DNA of 64,000 bases from Alphaproteobacteria bacterium (GTDB taxonomy: Bacteria; Pseudomonadota; Alphaproteobacteria; Rhizobiales; Beijerinckiaceae), in NCBI GenBank assembly GCA_016869595.1, contig VGDT01000007.1:22186-86185 (forward strand), written 5' to 3'. Under the pieces are notes generated by a model. It did not search any database. It saw nothing but the letters and a program-made list of their open reading frames with translations, and had not been told where the DNA came from. The position numbers and the translations under genes were made by a program. Positions 35,181 through 52,508 of the stretch are shown here, one piece after another (position 1 is the first letter of the stretch; every line of letters starts with the position of its first letter).

Positions 35181-37592
35181 ATGAAATTCACCCTCTCCTG
35201 GCTCAAGGAACATCTCGACACAACGGCCTCGCTCGGCGAGATTGTCGAAACGCTGACGCGCATCGGCCTCGAAGTCGAATATGTGCATGATCCCGCCGCG
35301 CTGCTGAAAGACTTCACCATCGCCAAGGTCATTGAGGCGAAGCCGCATCCAAACGCCGACCGTCTGCGCGTCTGCATGGTCGATACGGGAACGGGCGCGC
35401 CAGTGCAGGTCGTCTGCGGCGCGCCGAATGCGCGCACCGGCATGAAGAGCGTCTTCTCGACGCCGGGAACTTACATCCCCGGAAAGAAGATCACGCTCGG
35501 CAAGGGCGTCATCCGCGGCGTCGAATCGCTCGGCATGTTATGCTCTTCGGCCGAACTTGAACTTTCCAACGATCATGAAGGCATCATCGATCTGCCTGAG
35601 GACGCGCCAGTCGGCGCTGTCTATGCGCAATGGGCGGGGCTCGACGATCCGATCATCGAGATCAATCTGACGCCCAATCGCCCCGACGCCGCCGGCGTCT
35701 ACGGCATTGCGCGCGACCTCGCCGCGGCGGAGCTCGGGGTCCTCAAGAACAAGGACATTCTGCCGGTCGAGGGCAAATTCCCCTGCCCCGTTCGCGTGAC
35801 GCTCGACTTTGCGGAAGCAGACAGGCATCTCGCGCCTTTCTTCGGCTTGCGTCTCGTGCGCGGCGTCAAGAACGGACCGAGTCCCCATTGGCTCCAGGCG
35901 CGCTTACGCGAGATCGGCCTTCGTCCGATCAACGCGCTCGTCGACATCACCAATTTCTTGACCTTTGACCGCGCGCGCCCGCTCCACGTCTTCGATGCGA
36001 AAAAGGTAAAGGGCGATCTCGTCGTGCGCCGCGCGCGAAACGGCGAGACGCTGCTTGCGCTCGACGGTCGAACCTATGAGCTCGACGACAGTATGGTCGT
36101 CATCTGCGACGACAACGGGCCTGAATCGCTTGCGGGCGTCATGGGCGGCGAAGCGTCGGGCTGCGATGAGTCGACGACCGACGTGCTGATCGAGACGGCG
36201 CTATGGGACCCGATGAATATCGCGCACACCGGCCGCAAACTCGGCATCGTCACCGACGCGCGCTATCGCTTCGAACGCGGCGTCGATCCCGCTTTCGCGC
36301 TTCCGGGCATTGAACTCGCGACGCAGCTCGTGCTCGAATTCTGCGGCGGCGAGCCGTCTGAACTCACGCTCGCCGGCGTCGTGCCGCGCGAGCCGCGCGT
36401 CATCGATTTCCCCTGGAACGAGATTAAGCGTCTCGCCGGAATCGCCGTCGAGCCCGCACAAGCGACCGTTATTCTCGAACGCCTCGGCTTCACCGTTGAG
36501 AAGTCCGGCGCGGATGCGCGCATCACCGTCCCGACTTGGCGTCCCGACATCGAGGGCAAGGCCGACATCGTCGAGGAAGTCGTGCGCATGATCGGCGTCG
36601 ACAATGTGCCTTCGACGCCGCTGCCCCGCGCCGACGGCGTGGCGCCGCCCGTGCTGACTCTAATGCAGAAGCGCGCGCGCAACGCGCGCCGCGCGCTCGC
36701 CGGCCAGGGACTCGTCGAGGCGGTGACATGGTCCTTCGTCTCGAAGGAGCAAGCGGAAGCCTTCGGCGGCGGCAAGCCGGCGTTGGCGCTCGCCAATCCG
36801 ATCGCCGCCGATCTATCGGACATGCGGCCGAGCCTGTTGCCGGGCCTCGTTGCGGCGGCCGGCCGCAACGCCGCGCGCGGACTTGGCGATCAGAACCTGT
36901 TCGAAGTCGGCCAGATCTTCCTCGACGCCGCCGAGACCGGCCAACGCATCGCGGCGGCCGGGGTGCGGCGCGGACTCGCCGGCGCCGGGCGTCACTGGTC
37001 CGAACCGGCGCGAGATGCCGGCGCCTTCGACGCCAAGGAAGACGTAATGGCGCTGCTCGGCGCGCTCGGCGTCCCGACCGGCGGCTTGCAGATCGTTCCG
37101 GGCGGCCCCCCATGGTTTCATCCCGGCCGCTCAGCGACGCTGCAATTCGGCCCGAAGACGATCGTCGGGCATTTCGGCGAGTTGCACCCCCGAGCGCTGA
37201 AAACGATGGACGTCGAAGGTCCGGTCGCGGCTTTCGAGATCATTCTCGATACGCTCCCCGCTCCAAAGGCGAAGCCGACGAAGATCAAACCGAAACTCGA
37301 TATTTCCGATCTTCAGCCGGTTTCACGCGATTTCGCCTTCATCGTCGATCAGGCCAGCCAGGCTGGCGATTTGGTGAAGGCTGCGCAGAGCGCTGACCGG
37401 GCCTTGATCACAGATGTCGCCGTTTTCGACGTCTATGAAGGCAAAGGCGTGCCGGAGGGCAAAAAATCCATCGGTCTCGCCGTCACGCTGCAGCCGCGCG
37501 AGAAGACGCTGACCGACACGGAGATCGAGGCGGTGGCGCAGAAAATCGTAGCTGAGGCGGAAAAGAAATGCGGCGCGACGCTCAGAGGATGA
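35181..37592 (+). CDS. pheT: phenylalanyl-tRNA synthetase beta subunit
   Basis: An 803-residue subunit with the N-terminal OB/tRNA-binding domain (residues 40-150, [13 protein letters not shown]), B3/B4 editing domain (NARDVTN-like [15 protein letters not shown]), B5 domain, catalytic-like core and C-terminal FDX-ACB anticodon-binding domain ([15 protein letters not shown]). It completes PheST with editing of Tyr-tRNA-Phe. Full length and intact. Confidence 0.97.
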   Translation: MKFTLSWLKEHLDTTASLGEIVETLTRIGLEVEYVHDPAALLKDFTIAKVIEAKPHPNADRLRVCMVDTGTGAPVQVVCGAPNARTGMKSVFSTPGTYIPGKKITLGKGVIRGVESLGMLCSSAELELSNDHEGIIDLPEDAPVGAVYAQWAGLDDPIIEINLTPNRPDAAGVYGIARDLAAAELGVLKNKDILPVEGKFPCPVRVTLDFAEADRHLAPFFGLRLVRGVKNGPSPHWLQARLREIGLRPINALVDITNFLTFDRARPLHVFDAKKVKGDLVVRRARNGETLLALDGRTYELDDSMVVICDDNGPESLAGVMGGEASGCDESTTDVLIETALWDPMNIAHTGRKLGIVTDARYRFERGVDPAFALPGIELATQLVLEFCGGEPSELTLAGVVPREPRVIDFPWNEIKRLAGIAVEPAQATVILERLGFTVEKSGADARITVPTWRPDIEGKADIVEEVVRMIGVDNVPSTPLPRADGVAPPVLTLMQKRARNARRALAGQGLVEAVTWSFVSKEQAEAFGGGKPALALANPIAADLSDMRPSLLPGLVAAAGRNAARGLGDQNLFEVGQIFLDAAETGQRIAAAGVRRGLAGAGRHWSEPARDAGAFDAKEDVMALLGALGVPTGGLQIVPGGPPWFHPGRSATLQFGPKTIVGHFGELHPRALKTMDVEGPVAAFEIILDTLPAPKAKPTKIKPKLDISDLQPVSRDFAFIVDQASQAGDLVKAAQSADRALITDVAVFDVYEGKGVPEGKKSIGLAVTLQPREKTLTDTEIEAVAQKIVAEAEKKCGATLRG

Positions 37593-37596
37593 CCGA

Positions 37597-37680
37597 CCGT
37601 CACTGCGAGCGAAGCGAGGCAATCCAGCATTGTGAGCCAAGCCCTGGATTACTTCGTCGCTTCGCTCCTCGCAATGACGG
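37597..37680. repeat. CGTCATTGCGAG-type palindromic repeat
   Basis: CCGTCACTGCGAGCGAAGCG at the left is mirrored by CGCTTCGCTCCTCGCAATGA then CGG at the right, around a central CCAG...CTGG. It is a member of a widespread proteobacterial intergenic repeat family. It lies 4 bases after the pheT stop and just upstream of the next small gene. Confidence 0.8.
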
Positions 37681-37696
37681 CCTCTGGATCGCGCTG

Positions 37697-37972
37697 GTGG
37701 TGAGTCTCCTGGGCATTCCCGCCGTCGCCGCGCCGCGCTCCATAGCCGACTGCGAGAAGATTCAGGACGCCGACGCCTATAATCGCTGCCTCGCCTCTTT
37801 TGGGCCGACGCGCGGTCAGCACGGCGCGACCTATCCCGGCATGGCCTCGGAAGGGGGTGGGGGCAAAGGCTCGGGCCGCGCCTCCCGCGCGGCGTCGCGC
37901 TTCGGAGGAACCCAGCTGTCCTATGGCCGCGGCGGCCGCATACGGATGGAATTCACGCCCGGACGACGGTGA
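37697..37972 (+). CDS. small exported Gly/Ser-rich protein, start uncertain
   Basis: A frame with a signal-like stretch (WIALVVSLLGIPAVAA) followed by RSIADCEKIQDADAYNRCLA, a small cysteine-paired motif. The tail is Gly/Ser/Arg-rich (GGGGKGSGRASRAASRF) and ends FTPGRR. No ATG lies in frame near the signal; GTG at 37697 or 37700 is possible, and otherwise translation would begin inside the upstream palindromic repeat. It could be a real small periplasmic protein, with its original start altered by the repeat. I do not recognise a family. Confidence 0.5.
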   Translation: MVSLLGIPAVAAPRSIADCEKIQDADAYNRCLASFGPTRGQHGATYPGMASEGGGGKGSGRASRAASRFGGTQLSYGRGGRIRMEFTPGRR

Positions 37973-38022
37973 TTGCCGGCGTTAATGCCATTGAATAAAG
38001 CGAAAAACACTATTTTTGCCTC

Positions 38023-38051
38023 TTGGCAAACCGCTCAGGCCCCCTTAAATA
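38023..38051 (+). promoter_or_regulatory. candidate sigma-70 promoter for rplJ operon
   Basis: TTGGCA (38023-38028) and TAAATA (38046-38051) are separated by 17 bases in the AT-richest part of the region upstream of rplJ. It would give a leader of about 430 nt. Confidence 0.4.
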
Positions 38052-38399
38052 AGGCCCTCCGGGGCTGGCCAATCGACCTGCGGCCCCGTTTTCAGATTTG
38101 AGCTTCCGCCTGAACCGAAGTCGCTTCAAGGACTTAGGAAAGGGCGGTGGATAGGCCGGCGGACCCGGGGTTCTTCCTCGTGTCTTGTCCGGCCATGTCC
38201 TGTCCGAGACTGCCGGCGCGCGCAAGGGGCTTTACGCCCTGAAGCGGCTCAATCGGCCCGATCGAAGACGGAGCGATCCGTCGTCTTGAAGGCGGCCTGC
38301 ATAGACGGGGAAACCGGAATTTTAAAGGCCGCAATCGGCTCGCCCCGCAAGCGTCCTTCGAATTTGGTTCGCGCCCCTTCAACCGTCGCGGCTCGCCCG

Positions 38400-38489
38400 T
38401 GACGGGGACAGGATCTACGGCGCCGCTCGCCTCAAGCGAGCGGCATTGTCGCAACCGGCGGGATTTTCCCGCCAGTAGAGAGAGCAACC
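38400..38489 (+). promoter_or_regulatory. probable L10 leader (rplJL autoregulatory mRNA)
   Basis: In the 517-bp gene-free space before rplJ, the last 90 bases fold into successive hairpins, including GCCGCTCG-CCTCAA-CGAGCGGC (about 38431-38453) and GGCGGGA-TTT-TCCCGCC (about 38457-38474), just before the Shine-Dalgarno. In many bacteria L10-L7/L12 binds such a leader to repress rplJ. The assignment rests on position and structure, not on a covariance search. The rest of 37973-38400 shows no gene. Confidence 0.5.
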
Positions 38490-39005
38490 GTGGACAGAGC
38501 GGAGAAACAGGAAGCGGTCGCGGCATTGCGCGAAGTCTTTTCGAAGACTGGCGTCGTCGTCGTCGCTCACTACTCCGGCCTGACCGTGGCCCAGCTGCAA
38601 AACCTGCGCAAGCAGGCCCGCAATGCTGGCGCGACGGTCCAGGTCGCAAAGAACCGCCTCGCCAAGATCGCTCTCGATGGCGCCGACGTCGCCTCCATCG
38701 CGCCCCTGCTCAAGGGGCCGACCCTGATCGCCTATTCGGACGATCCGGTGGCGGCGCCGAAAGTCGCCGTGGCCTTCGCTAAGGATCACAACAAGTTTGT
38801 CATCCTCGGCGGCGCCATGGGCAAGACTGCTCTGAATCCGGACAGCGTCAAGTCGCTCGCGACGATGCCGTCCCTCGACGAACTGCGCGGCAAGCTCGTG
38901 GGCCTCATCCAGGTGCCCGCGACCAAGATCGCTCAGCTCTCCACCGCGCCGGCCGCCAAGCTTGCGCGCGTGTTCGGGGCCTACGCCAACCGAGACGCGG
39001 CCTAA
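38490..39005 (+). CDS. rplJ: 50S ribosomal protein L10
   Basis: A 171-residue protein starting at GTG ([17 protein letters not shown]). It has the N-terminal rRNA-binding domain ([20 protein letters not shown]) and the C-terminal helix that binds L7/L12 dimers. It forms the base of the ribosomal stalk. The upstream leader likely mediates feedback control. rplK and rplA, which usually precede it, are absent; a small exported-protein gene and pheST lie upstream instead. Confidence 0.97.
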   Translation: MDRAEKQEAVAALREVFSKTGVVVVAHYSGLTVAQLQNLRKQARNAGATVQVAKNRLAKIALDGADVASIAPLLKGPTLIAYSDDPVAAPKVAVAFAKDHNKFVILGGAMGKTALNPDSVKSLATMPSLDELRGKLVGLIQVPATKIAQLSTAPAAKLARVFGAYANRDAA

Positions 39006-39047
39006 GAGGCCATCACGCAGAACCAAATTCAAAGGACGTCAAAAATC

Positions 39048-39431
39048 ATGGCAAATCTGGAAAAGATCGTCGAAGACCTCTCGGCGCTTACCGTTCTCGA
39101 AGCGGCTGAGCTCGCCAAGATGCTTGAAGAAAAGTGGGGCGTCTCTGCCGCCGCCGCTGTCGCCGTCGCCGCCGCGCCGGGCGCAGGTGGCGGAGCCGCC
39201 GCTCCGGCCGCCGAGGAGAAGACCGAGTTCAACGTGATCCTGGCTGCGGCCGGCGAGAAGAAGATCGAGGTCATTAAGGAAGTGCGCGCGATTACCGGCC
39301 TCGGCCTGAAGGAAGCCAAGGACCTGGTCGAAGGCGCGCCCAAGCCCGTCAAGGAAGGCGCTGGCAAGGAAGAGGCCGAAAAGATCAAGGCCGCCCTCGA
39401 GAAGGTCGGCGCCAAGGTCGAACTCAAGTAA
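39048..39431 (+). CDS. rplL: 50S ribosomal protein L7/L12
   Basis: A 127-residue stalk protein. It has an N-terminal dimerisation helix ([20 protein letters not shown]), an Ala/Gly-rich hinge ([19 protein letters not shown]) and a C-terminal factor-binding domain ([20 protein letters not shown]). It recruits translation GTPases. AAGGA precedes the ATG. It lies 42 bp after rplJ. Confidence 0.98.
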   Translation: MANLEKIVEDLSALTVLEAAELAKMLEEKWGVSAAAAVAVAAAPGAGGGAAAPAAEEKTEFNVILAAAGEKKIEVIKEVRAITGLGLKEAKDLVEGAPKPVKEGAGKEEAEKIKAALEKVGAKVELK

Positions 39432-39439
39432 TTCCTTCC

Positions 39440-39457
39440 GCCGCCGCTTATGGCGGC
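39440..39457 (+). promoter_or_regulatory. hairpin in rplL-rpoB spacer
   Basis: GCCGCC-GCTTAT-GGCGGC just after rplL. In E. coli this spacer holds an attenuator and an RNase III site that set the L7/L12 to RpoB ratio. Here only the hairpin is visible, with no T tract, so a processing or partial attenuation role is inferred. Confidence 0.4.
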
Positions 39458-39618
39458 GCTGCGATTGCCGCAGTCCCGGCGCGCTGGGGCTGCGGCCAAC
39501 AAAAAAGAAGGCGCTCACGGACGCGGGACCCACGCCGCAATGAAGAGCGCCTGACGGGCAAGGGACCTCTCGCAGCGGGACGGTCGGCCCTCATGAAGAA
39601 AGAGGCTCGAAAGGCGAC

Positions 39619-43758
<4,140 letters not shown>

Positions 43759-43775
43759 CCGAATGACGAAGCGCG

Positions 43776-43909
43776 CCCCTTCTCCCGCTCGCGGGAGAAG
43801 GCGCCAGGCGAAGCCTGACGGATGAGGGCCGGCGCCGCTTTTTGAAGACCGAAGCGCCCTCACCCGACCCCGCTTCGCGGGGCCACCCTCTCCCGCGAAC
43901 GGGAGAGGG
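43776..43909. repeat. TCTCCCGC palindromic repeat between rpoB and rpoC
   Basis: CCTTCTCCCGCTCGCGGGAGAAGG-type palindrome, a linker with GACGGATGAGGGC, and then GCCCTCACCC ... CCCTCTCCCGCGAACGGGAGAGGG (arms quoted in parts: CTTCTCCCG/CGGGAGAAG and CCCTCTCCCG/CGGGAGAGGG). The same element recurs at 48174-48291 after rpoC. It sits inside what should be one rpoBC transcript. Confidence 0.85.
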
Positions 43910-43974
43910 ACGCAAAATGGATTTAGACCGGTGGAGCGGCGTTCGACCGCTCCGCGCCGGTCCAGGAGAAGACC

Positions 43975-48153
<4,179 letters not shown>

Positions 48154-48173
48154 CGAGCCTTATGTTGGGGACT

Positions 48174-48291
48174 CCCTTCTCCCGCTTGCGGGAGAAGGTG
48201 TCGCCACGAAGTGGCGACGGATGAGGGTTAAACTTGCTCCCTCACCCGACCCTGCTTCGCAGGGCCACCCTCTCCCGCAAGCGGGAGAGGG
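48174..48291. repeat. TCTCCCGC palindromic repeat after rpoC
   Basis: Second copy of the element at 43776-43909: CCCTTCTCCCGCTTGCGGGA with its complement, a GTCGCCACGAAGTGGCGAC hairpin and a closing CCCTCTCCCGCAAGCGGGAG. It lies 20 bases after the rpoC stop and just before yidD, and may end the rpoBC transcript. Confidence 0.85.
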
Positions 48292-48312
48292 AAAAGCTGC
48301 CGGCGTGTTGTA

Positions 48313-48651
48313 ATGTCCCAGTCCCTCCCCGCCCGCGCGGCGCGCGCGCTGATCCTTCTCTACCGCGTCACCTTCTCGATGATCGCGGGGCGCTTTTGCC
48401 GCTACGCGCCCACCTGCTCAGAATATGCCGACGAAGCGATCGCCAGATACGGCCTATGGGCCGGCGGCTGGATGGGCTTCGCGCGCATCTGCCGTTGCCG
48501 TCCGGGCGGCGGGGCAGGATTTGATCCAGTCCCCGAGAAACTGCGCGCCGATGCGAGCCCGCTCACGCCTTGGCGCTATGGCGTCTGGCGCCAGCATCCG
48601 GTCTGCGAAGCAGTCGAACCGGAGGGCACGAGGAATTCCGGCTGCCCTTAG
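48313..48651 (+). CDS. yidD: membrane protein insertion efficiency factor YidD
   Basis: A 112-residue protein with the YidD core: AARALILLYRVTFS, the cysteine motif GRFCRYAPTCSEYADEAI, and GFARICRCRPGGGAGFDPVP. It is a peripheral inner-membrane protein that aids YidC-dependent insertion. Its usual partners rnpA and yidC are not here, so it is detached from the rpmH-rnpA-yidD cluster. No clear Shine-Dalgarno precedes the ATG. It ends tail to tail with the L,D-transpeptidase gene, overlapping by 4 bases. Confidence 0.93.
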   Translation: MSQSLPARAARALILLYRVTFSMIAGRFCRYAPTCSEYADEAIARYGLWAGGWMGFARICRCRPGGGAGFDPVPEKLRADASPLTPWRYGVWRQHPVCEAVEPEGTRNSGCP

Positions 48652-49217
48652 TTGAGCACGACGACTTTCGCGCCGACCTGAACGCGGCTGTAAAGATCGA
48701 CCACGTCCTTGTTGGTCATGCGGATGCAGCCTGAGGATACGGCGGCGCCGATCGTGTCCGGCTCGTTGGAGCCATGAATGCGGTATTGGCTTGAGCCAAG
48801 ATAAAGCGCACGCGCGCCAAGCGGGTTGTCCATGCCGCCGGCCATATAACGCGGAAGGTCTGGTCTGCGCTTGAGCATCTGCGGCGGCGGGCTCCAATCC
48901 GGCCACTCGCGTTTACGCGAAACCGTTTTCACGCCGGACCAGGTGAAGCCCATCCGGCCGACGCCGACGCCGTATTCGATCGCGCGTCCATCACCGAGCA
49001 CATAATAGAGCCGACGATCCTTGGTCGAGATGACGACCGTTCCGCGTTTATATTCCGGGTGGCGCCAATGGACGACCTGACTCGGTATCGCCTGCTCGCG
49101 AAAGACATTCAGGAAGTCAGCCAGCGGGCCACGATTGATCGGGCTTTCGAACGCTTGCGCTGGCGCCGCCATGAAGAGAAGCGCAGCCAGAACTATTGAT
49201 CCGCCTCTGTGGCGCAT
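48648..49217 (-). CDS. L,D-transpeptidase (YkuD domain)
   Basis: A 189-residue exported enzyme. Signal peptide MRHRGGSIVLAALLFMAAPA; the start at 49217 has GGAG upstream, while a longer frame to 49250 does not. The YkuD catalytic region shows YRIHGSNEPDTIGAAVSSGC, with His and nucleophilic Cys, followed by IRM. Such enzymes form 3-3 cross-links in peptidoglycan or attach lipoproteins. It lies 99 bp downstream of the phosphoribosyltransferase gene and could be read with the stress operon. Confidence 0.92.
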   Translation of the reverse strand: MRHRGGSIVLAALLFMAAPAQAFESPINRGPLADFLNVFREQAIPSQVVHWRHPEYKRGTVVISTKDRRLYYVLGDGRAIEYGVGVGRMGFTWSGVKTVSRKREWPDWSPPPQMLKRRPDLPRYMAGGMDNPLGARALYLGSSQYRIHGSNEPDTIGAAVSSGCIRMTNKDVVDLYSRVQVGAKVVVLN

Positions 49218-49316
49218 GGCCGATCTCCAGAAATGCCGCAAACCCAACATTTTTGGGCATTGTGGCCGATTTCGGGTCGCCGTCTTGCGCGCTGTCAGGA
49301 ACTCGCTCGCCGCCTT

Positions 49317-49973
49317 CTATGCGCGGCCAGCTTTCCCGGCGCAGCGATCAAGGATATCGATCACTTCGTCGTCGCTGATCTGCCGAAAGTCCCGATAAAA
49401 AAAACCGATCGCGCCGAAGGCGCGATGCGTCTCGAGGCAGACGATCTCATCGACTTCGGGCGCTAAGGATTCCAGCGTGTCGGGCGGCGCGACCGGCACG
49501 GCGAGCACCAGCTTCTTCGGTCCTCGCGCGCGAACGGCGCGCAAGGCGGCGCGCGTCGTCGCGCCGGTGGCGACGCCGTCATCGACGACGATGGCGACAT
49601 GTCCTTTCACTTCCGGCCGCTGGCGGTTCCCGAGATAGAGCCGGCGGCGACGTTCGATCTCTTGAAGCTCGCGCGCGCACACGTCGTCAAATTCCTGTTC
49701 GCTGACATCGGCCATGGCGATCACATCGTCATTGCGCACGACGACCGGATTGCCGCCGTCCGCCACGGCGCCCATTGCAAGCTCCGGCTGAAAAGGCACG
49801 CCGATCTTTCTGACGAGCACGAGATCGAGCGGCGCGTTCAGCGAAGTCGCGATCGGCTCGGCGACGGGGGCGCCGCCGCGCGGCAGAGCGAAGACGACAA
49901 CATCCTCGCCATTGAATTTATCGAGTTCGGCGGCAAGGCGGCGTCCAGCGTCGGTGCGGTCATAAAAGGACAT
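49317..49973 (-). CDS. phosphoribosyltransferase domain protein
   Basis: A 218-residue type I PRTase. It has an N-terminal VVVFALPRGGAPVAEPIA and the PRPP-binding loop VAIVVDDGVATGATTRAAL. This subgroup (large acidic PRTases seen next to dienelactone-hydrolase genes) has no proven base specificity. It ends the tight leftward operon, 22 bp after the APH-like gene. With a PRPP synthetase only a few kilobases away and divergent, substrate supply and use seem to be co-located. Confidence 0.9.
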   Translation of the reverse strand: MSFYDRTDAGRRLAAELDKFNGEDVVVFALPRGGAPVAEPIATSLNAPLDLVLVRKIGVPFQPELAMGAVADGGNPVVVRNDDVIAMADVSEQEFDDVCARELQEIERRRRLYLGNRQRPEVKGHVAIVVDDGVATGATTRAALRAVRARGPKKLVLAVPVAPPDTLESLAPEVDEIVCLETHRAFGAIGFFYRDFRQISDDEVIDILDRCAGKAGRA

Positions 49974-49995
49974 GGCGTCGCCTCACCTTCCTAAG

Positions 49996-51051
49996 CTAAG
50001 CGTCGGCGGCGAGCGCCGCTTGCGCAAGATTGAGATAGCGCGTCGCCAGCGGCTCCCATTTCGCGGGTTCTCGGGGCGCGTCATCGAGAAGATGCGCCAC
50101 CGACTGTCGCGCGCGCAGCATTGCGCGCCAGGCCGCGTAAAGCGAGACGAGTCCGCGCGGCGGTTCGCTCGAGAGGCGCTGCGCCACTTTGTCGACGAGT
50201 TGGGGACCGAGGATCTTCGCGCCAATGAGCGCGCATTCGACGCCGAGATAAGCGAGTTCATCGAAGGGATCGACCTGGCGCAGCTCGGCGTTAAACTCCA
50301 AACAGTCGAATATGGCGATGGGGTCGCAGAAGCAAATGTGCTCGGGGCGCAGATCGCCATGGCCGTCGACGACATGGCCTTGAAGCACGCGCTTTTCCAA
50401 TTGCGACCGACTGGCCACGACGCGCGCGTCGAGAAGATCGAGCAGAATGGGCGTGCGGCCATGATCGAGCGCGAAATCACGCCGCGTCAGAATATCCCGA
50501 TTCTTTTCCTGCTCGCGAAAGAAGCGCTGCACATAGTCTTCGGCGGTGATCGAAGAGCGCTCCACGCGGCGATAGAAATCCGCCAGCGTGTCGGAGAGCG
50601 CGTCAATATGCGCGCCCGTCAGGCGATCTTCGGCGATGAGCCGGTCAAGCATCGCTTCCTGCGGTAGACGACGCATCGCCACGAGCCAGTCGACCACTTC
50701 GCCGCCGCCTTCAAGAGCCAAGCCGCGCGGCGCGCTATGGGTCAACGAGACGACGCCCAAATATACATCGGCCGCAAGGCGGTGGTTCAGGCGCACTTCC
50801 TCGCGGCAATTGCGCTCGCGAGCTTTGATCGTAGAGAAGTCAAGAAATGGATAGCGAACCGGCTTCTTGAGCTTGTAGACCTTATCGCCTGCGAGAAAGA
50901 CATAGGACATATGCGTTTCGAGGACGACCACCGACGCAGGAGCGTGCGGATAGGCGTCGGTTGCGCTGAGAAAGCGAACCTTGTCGGCGATTGACGGCGC
51001 CTTGGTACCGCAAGCAGCGCCCGCTTTGTTATGGGAGATCGACTCCATCAT
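49996..51051 (-). CDS. aminoglycoside-phosphotransferase-like kinase
   Basis: A 351-residue protein whose start (MMESISHN) is placed just after the rtcB stop. It matches the N-terminal half of the APH/P-loop kinase fusion proteins, with VFLAGDKVYKLKKPVRYPFL (ATP-site lysine), GHGDLRPEHICF (catalytic loop) and FDCLEFNAELRQVDPFDELA (metal-binding DFD-like region). The usual C-terminal P-loop kinase half, with a GxxGxGKS motif, is absent. The phosphate acceptor is unknown. The tight spacing in the rtcB operon (11 bp) suggests an RNA- or nucleotide-related acceptor, but this is inference. Confidence 0.83.
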   Translation of the reverse strand: MMESISHNKAGAACGTKAPSIADKVRFLSATDAYPHAPASVVVLETHMSYVFLAGDKVYKLKKPVRYPFLDFSTIKARERNCREEVRLNHRLAADVYLGVVSLTHSAPRGLALEGGGEVVDWLVAMRRLPQEAMLDRLIAEDRLTGAHIDALSDTLADFYRRVERSSITAEDYVQRFFREQEKNRDILTRRDFALDHGRTPILLDLLDARVVASRSQLEKRVLQGHVVDGHGDLRPEHICFCDPIAIFDCLEFNAELRQVDPFDELAYLGVECALIGAKILGPQLVDKVAQRLSSEPPRGLVSLYAAWRAMLRARQSVAHLLDDAPREPAKWEPLATRYLNLAQAALAADA

Positions 51052-51062
51052 CGCGTCGCTTC

Positions 51063-52493
51063 TCAGCCCTTGACGCAAATGAGCGGCTTCAGGAAAGCGA
51101 CCTTTCTCGCCAATCCTGCCGCCTCGGCGGAATCGACAACCGCACGAACATCCTTATATGCGCCCGGCGCCTCTTCAGCGACTCCGCGCAACGAAGGGCT
51201 CTTGATGATGATCCCCTGAGCGCGAAGGTCGTCCACAACCTTTCGCCCGCCCCACGCGCGAGTCGCCGCATGACGGCTCATGCGCCGCCCCGCGCCATGA
51301 CAGGCTGAGGAAAACGCCTGACGCTCGCTTGTCTGCATGCCGGCCAGCACATAAGAGCCCGCGCCCATGCTCCCGCCGATGATCACCGGCTGCCCGAAAG
51401 GCCGTAGCGCCTTAGGCAAACCCTCATGGTCAGGCCCGAATGCGCGCGTCGCGCCCTTGCGATGAACGAAAAGCTGGCGGGTTTGGCCATCGATCGCATG
51501 GCGCTCCACCTTGCAAGTGTTGTGTGAAACGTCAAACATGAGCGGCAATTCTCCATGCTCAAAAAATCTGGCGAAGACCTGTCGCGTCAGATGGCCGATG
51601 ATCTCGCGATTGGCGAGCGCGCAATTGATCGCCGATCGCATCGCGCCGAGATATCTCTGCCCGAGTTCAGATTTGATCGGCGCGCAGGCCAACTCACGAT
51701 CGGGCAATTCAATCCCGTAGTCTTGCGCCGAGATCACCATATCACGCAAATATTCCGTGCCGATCTGATGGCCGAGGCCGCGCGAACCGCAATGAATCGT
51801 CACGACGCATTCGCCTTTGACGAGGCCATATGCGGCGGCGGTCTTCTCATCGAAGATTTCGGCGACTTCCTGCACTTCGAGGTAATGATTGCCCGAGCCG
51901 AGCGTGCCCATTTCACGGCGCTGTCGCTTTCGCGCATGTTCCGAGACGGCGGCGGGGTCGGCGCCCGAAGCGCATCCTCTCTCCTCGATGCGATCGAGAT
52001 CCTCCGCGCGGCCGAAGCCGCGCTCGATCGCCCATTGGGCGCCGCCGAGCAGCATGGCGTTCATGCCCTGCTCGTCTAAGGCGATTTCGCCCTCTGAACC
52101 GACGCCCGCTGGAACGTGCTCGAAAAGCGCGTCGGCAAGTTCCGGCTGAACTGAAACGATTTGCTCGCGCGTGAGATGCGTGAGATGCGTGCGTACGCCG
52201 CAGGAGACGTCGAAGCCGACGCCGCCGGCGGACACGACGCCGCCTTCGTCCGCGTCAAAAGCCGCAACGCCGCCGATCGGAAAGCCATACCCCCAATGTG
52301 CGTCGGGCATCGCGTAGGAGGCGCGCACGATGCCAGGAAGTTTCGCGACATTGGTCACCTGATCGAAGACCTTGTCGTCCATTTCCCTCATGAGGTCTTC
52401 GGTTGCGTAAACAATGGCCGGCACGCGCATTCCGCCGAAGGGCGCAATCCGCCAGGCCGTGTCCGAAAGCCTTTCAAAACGGGAAAGGTCCAT
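51063..52493 (-). CDS. rtcB: RNA-splicing ligase RtcB
   Basis: A 476-residue GTP-dependent RNA ligase joining 2',3'-cyclic-phosphate (or 3'-phosphate) and 5'-OH ends. Metal-site residues D95 and C98 are in GGVGFDVSCGVR, and the guanylylated histidine lies in SACHGAGRRMSRHAA near residue 400. MPDAHWGYGFPIGG is intact. GGAGG lies 5-6 bases before the ATG. It sits 15 bp after archease, its known activator. The E. coli-type regulator RtcR is not present and no sigma-54 site is visible. Confidence 0.96.
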   Translation of the reverse strand: MDLSRFERLSDTAWRIAPFGGMRVPAIVYATEDLMREMDDKVFDQVTNVAKLPGIVRASYAMPDAHWGYGFPIGGVAAFDADEGGVVSAGGVGFDVSCGVRTHLTHLTREQIVSVQPELADALFEHVPAGVGSEGEIALDEQGMNAMLLGGAQWAIERGFGRAEDLDRIEERGCASGADPAAVSEHARKRQRREMGTLGSGNHYLEVQEVAEIFDEKTAAAYGLVKGECVVTIHCGSRGLGHQIGTEYLRDMVISAQDYGIELPDRELACAPIKSELGQRYLGAMRSAINCALANREIIGHLTRQVFARFFEHGELPLMFDVSHNTCKVERHAIDGQTRQLFVHRKGATRAFGPDHEGLPKALRPFGQPVIIGGSMGAGSYVLAGMQTSERQAFSSACHGAGRRMSRHAATRAWGGRKVVDDLRAQGIIIKSPSLRGVAEEAPGAYKDVRAVVDSAEAAGLARKVAFLKPLICVKG

Positions 52494-52508
52494 CGCATCC
52501 TCCCGCGG

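Noticed and set aside
38000..38489. tRNA or small RNA gene upstream of rplJ
   Set aside because: No cloverleaf or T-loop consensus was found; the hairpins fit an mRNA leader better.
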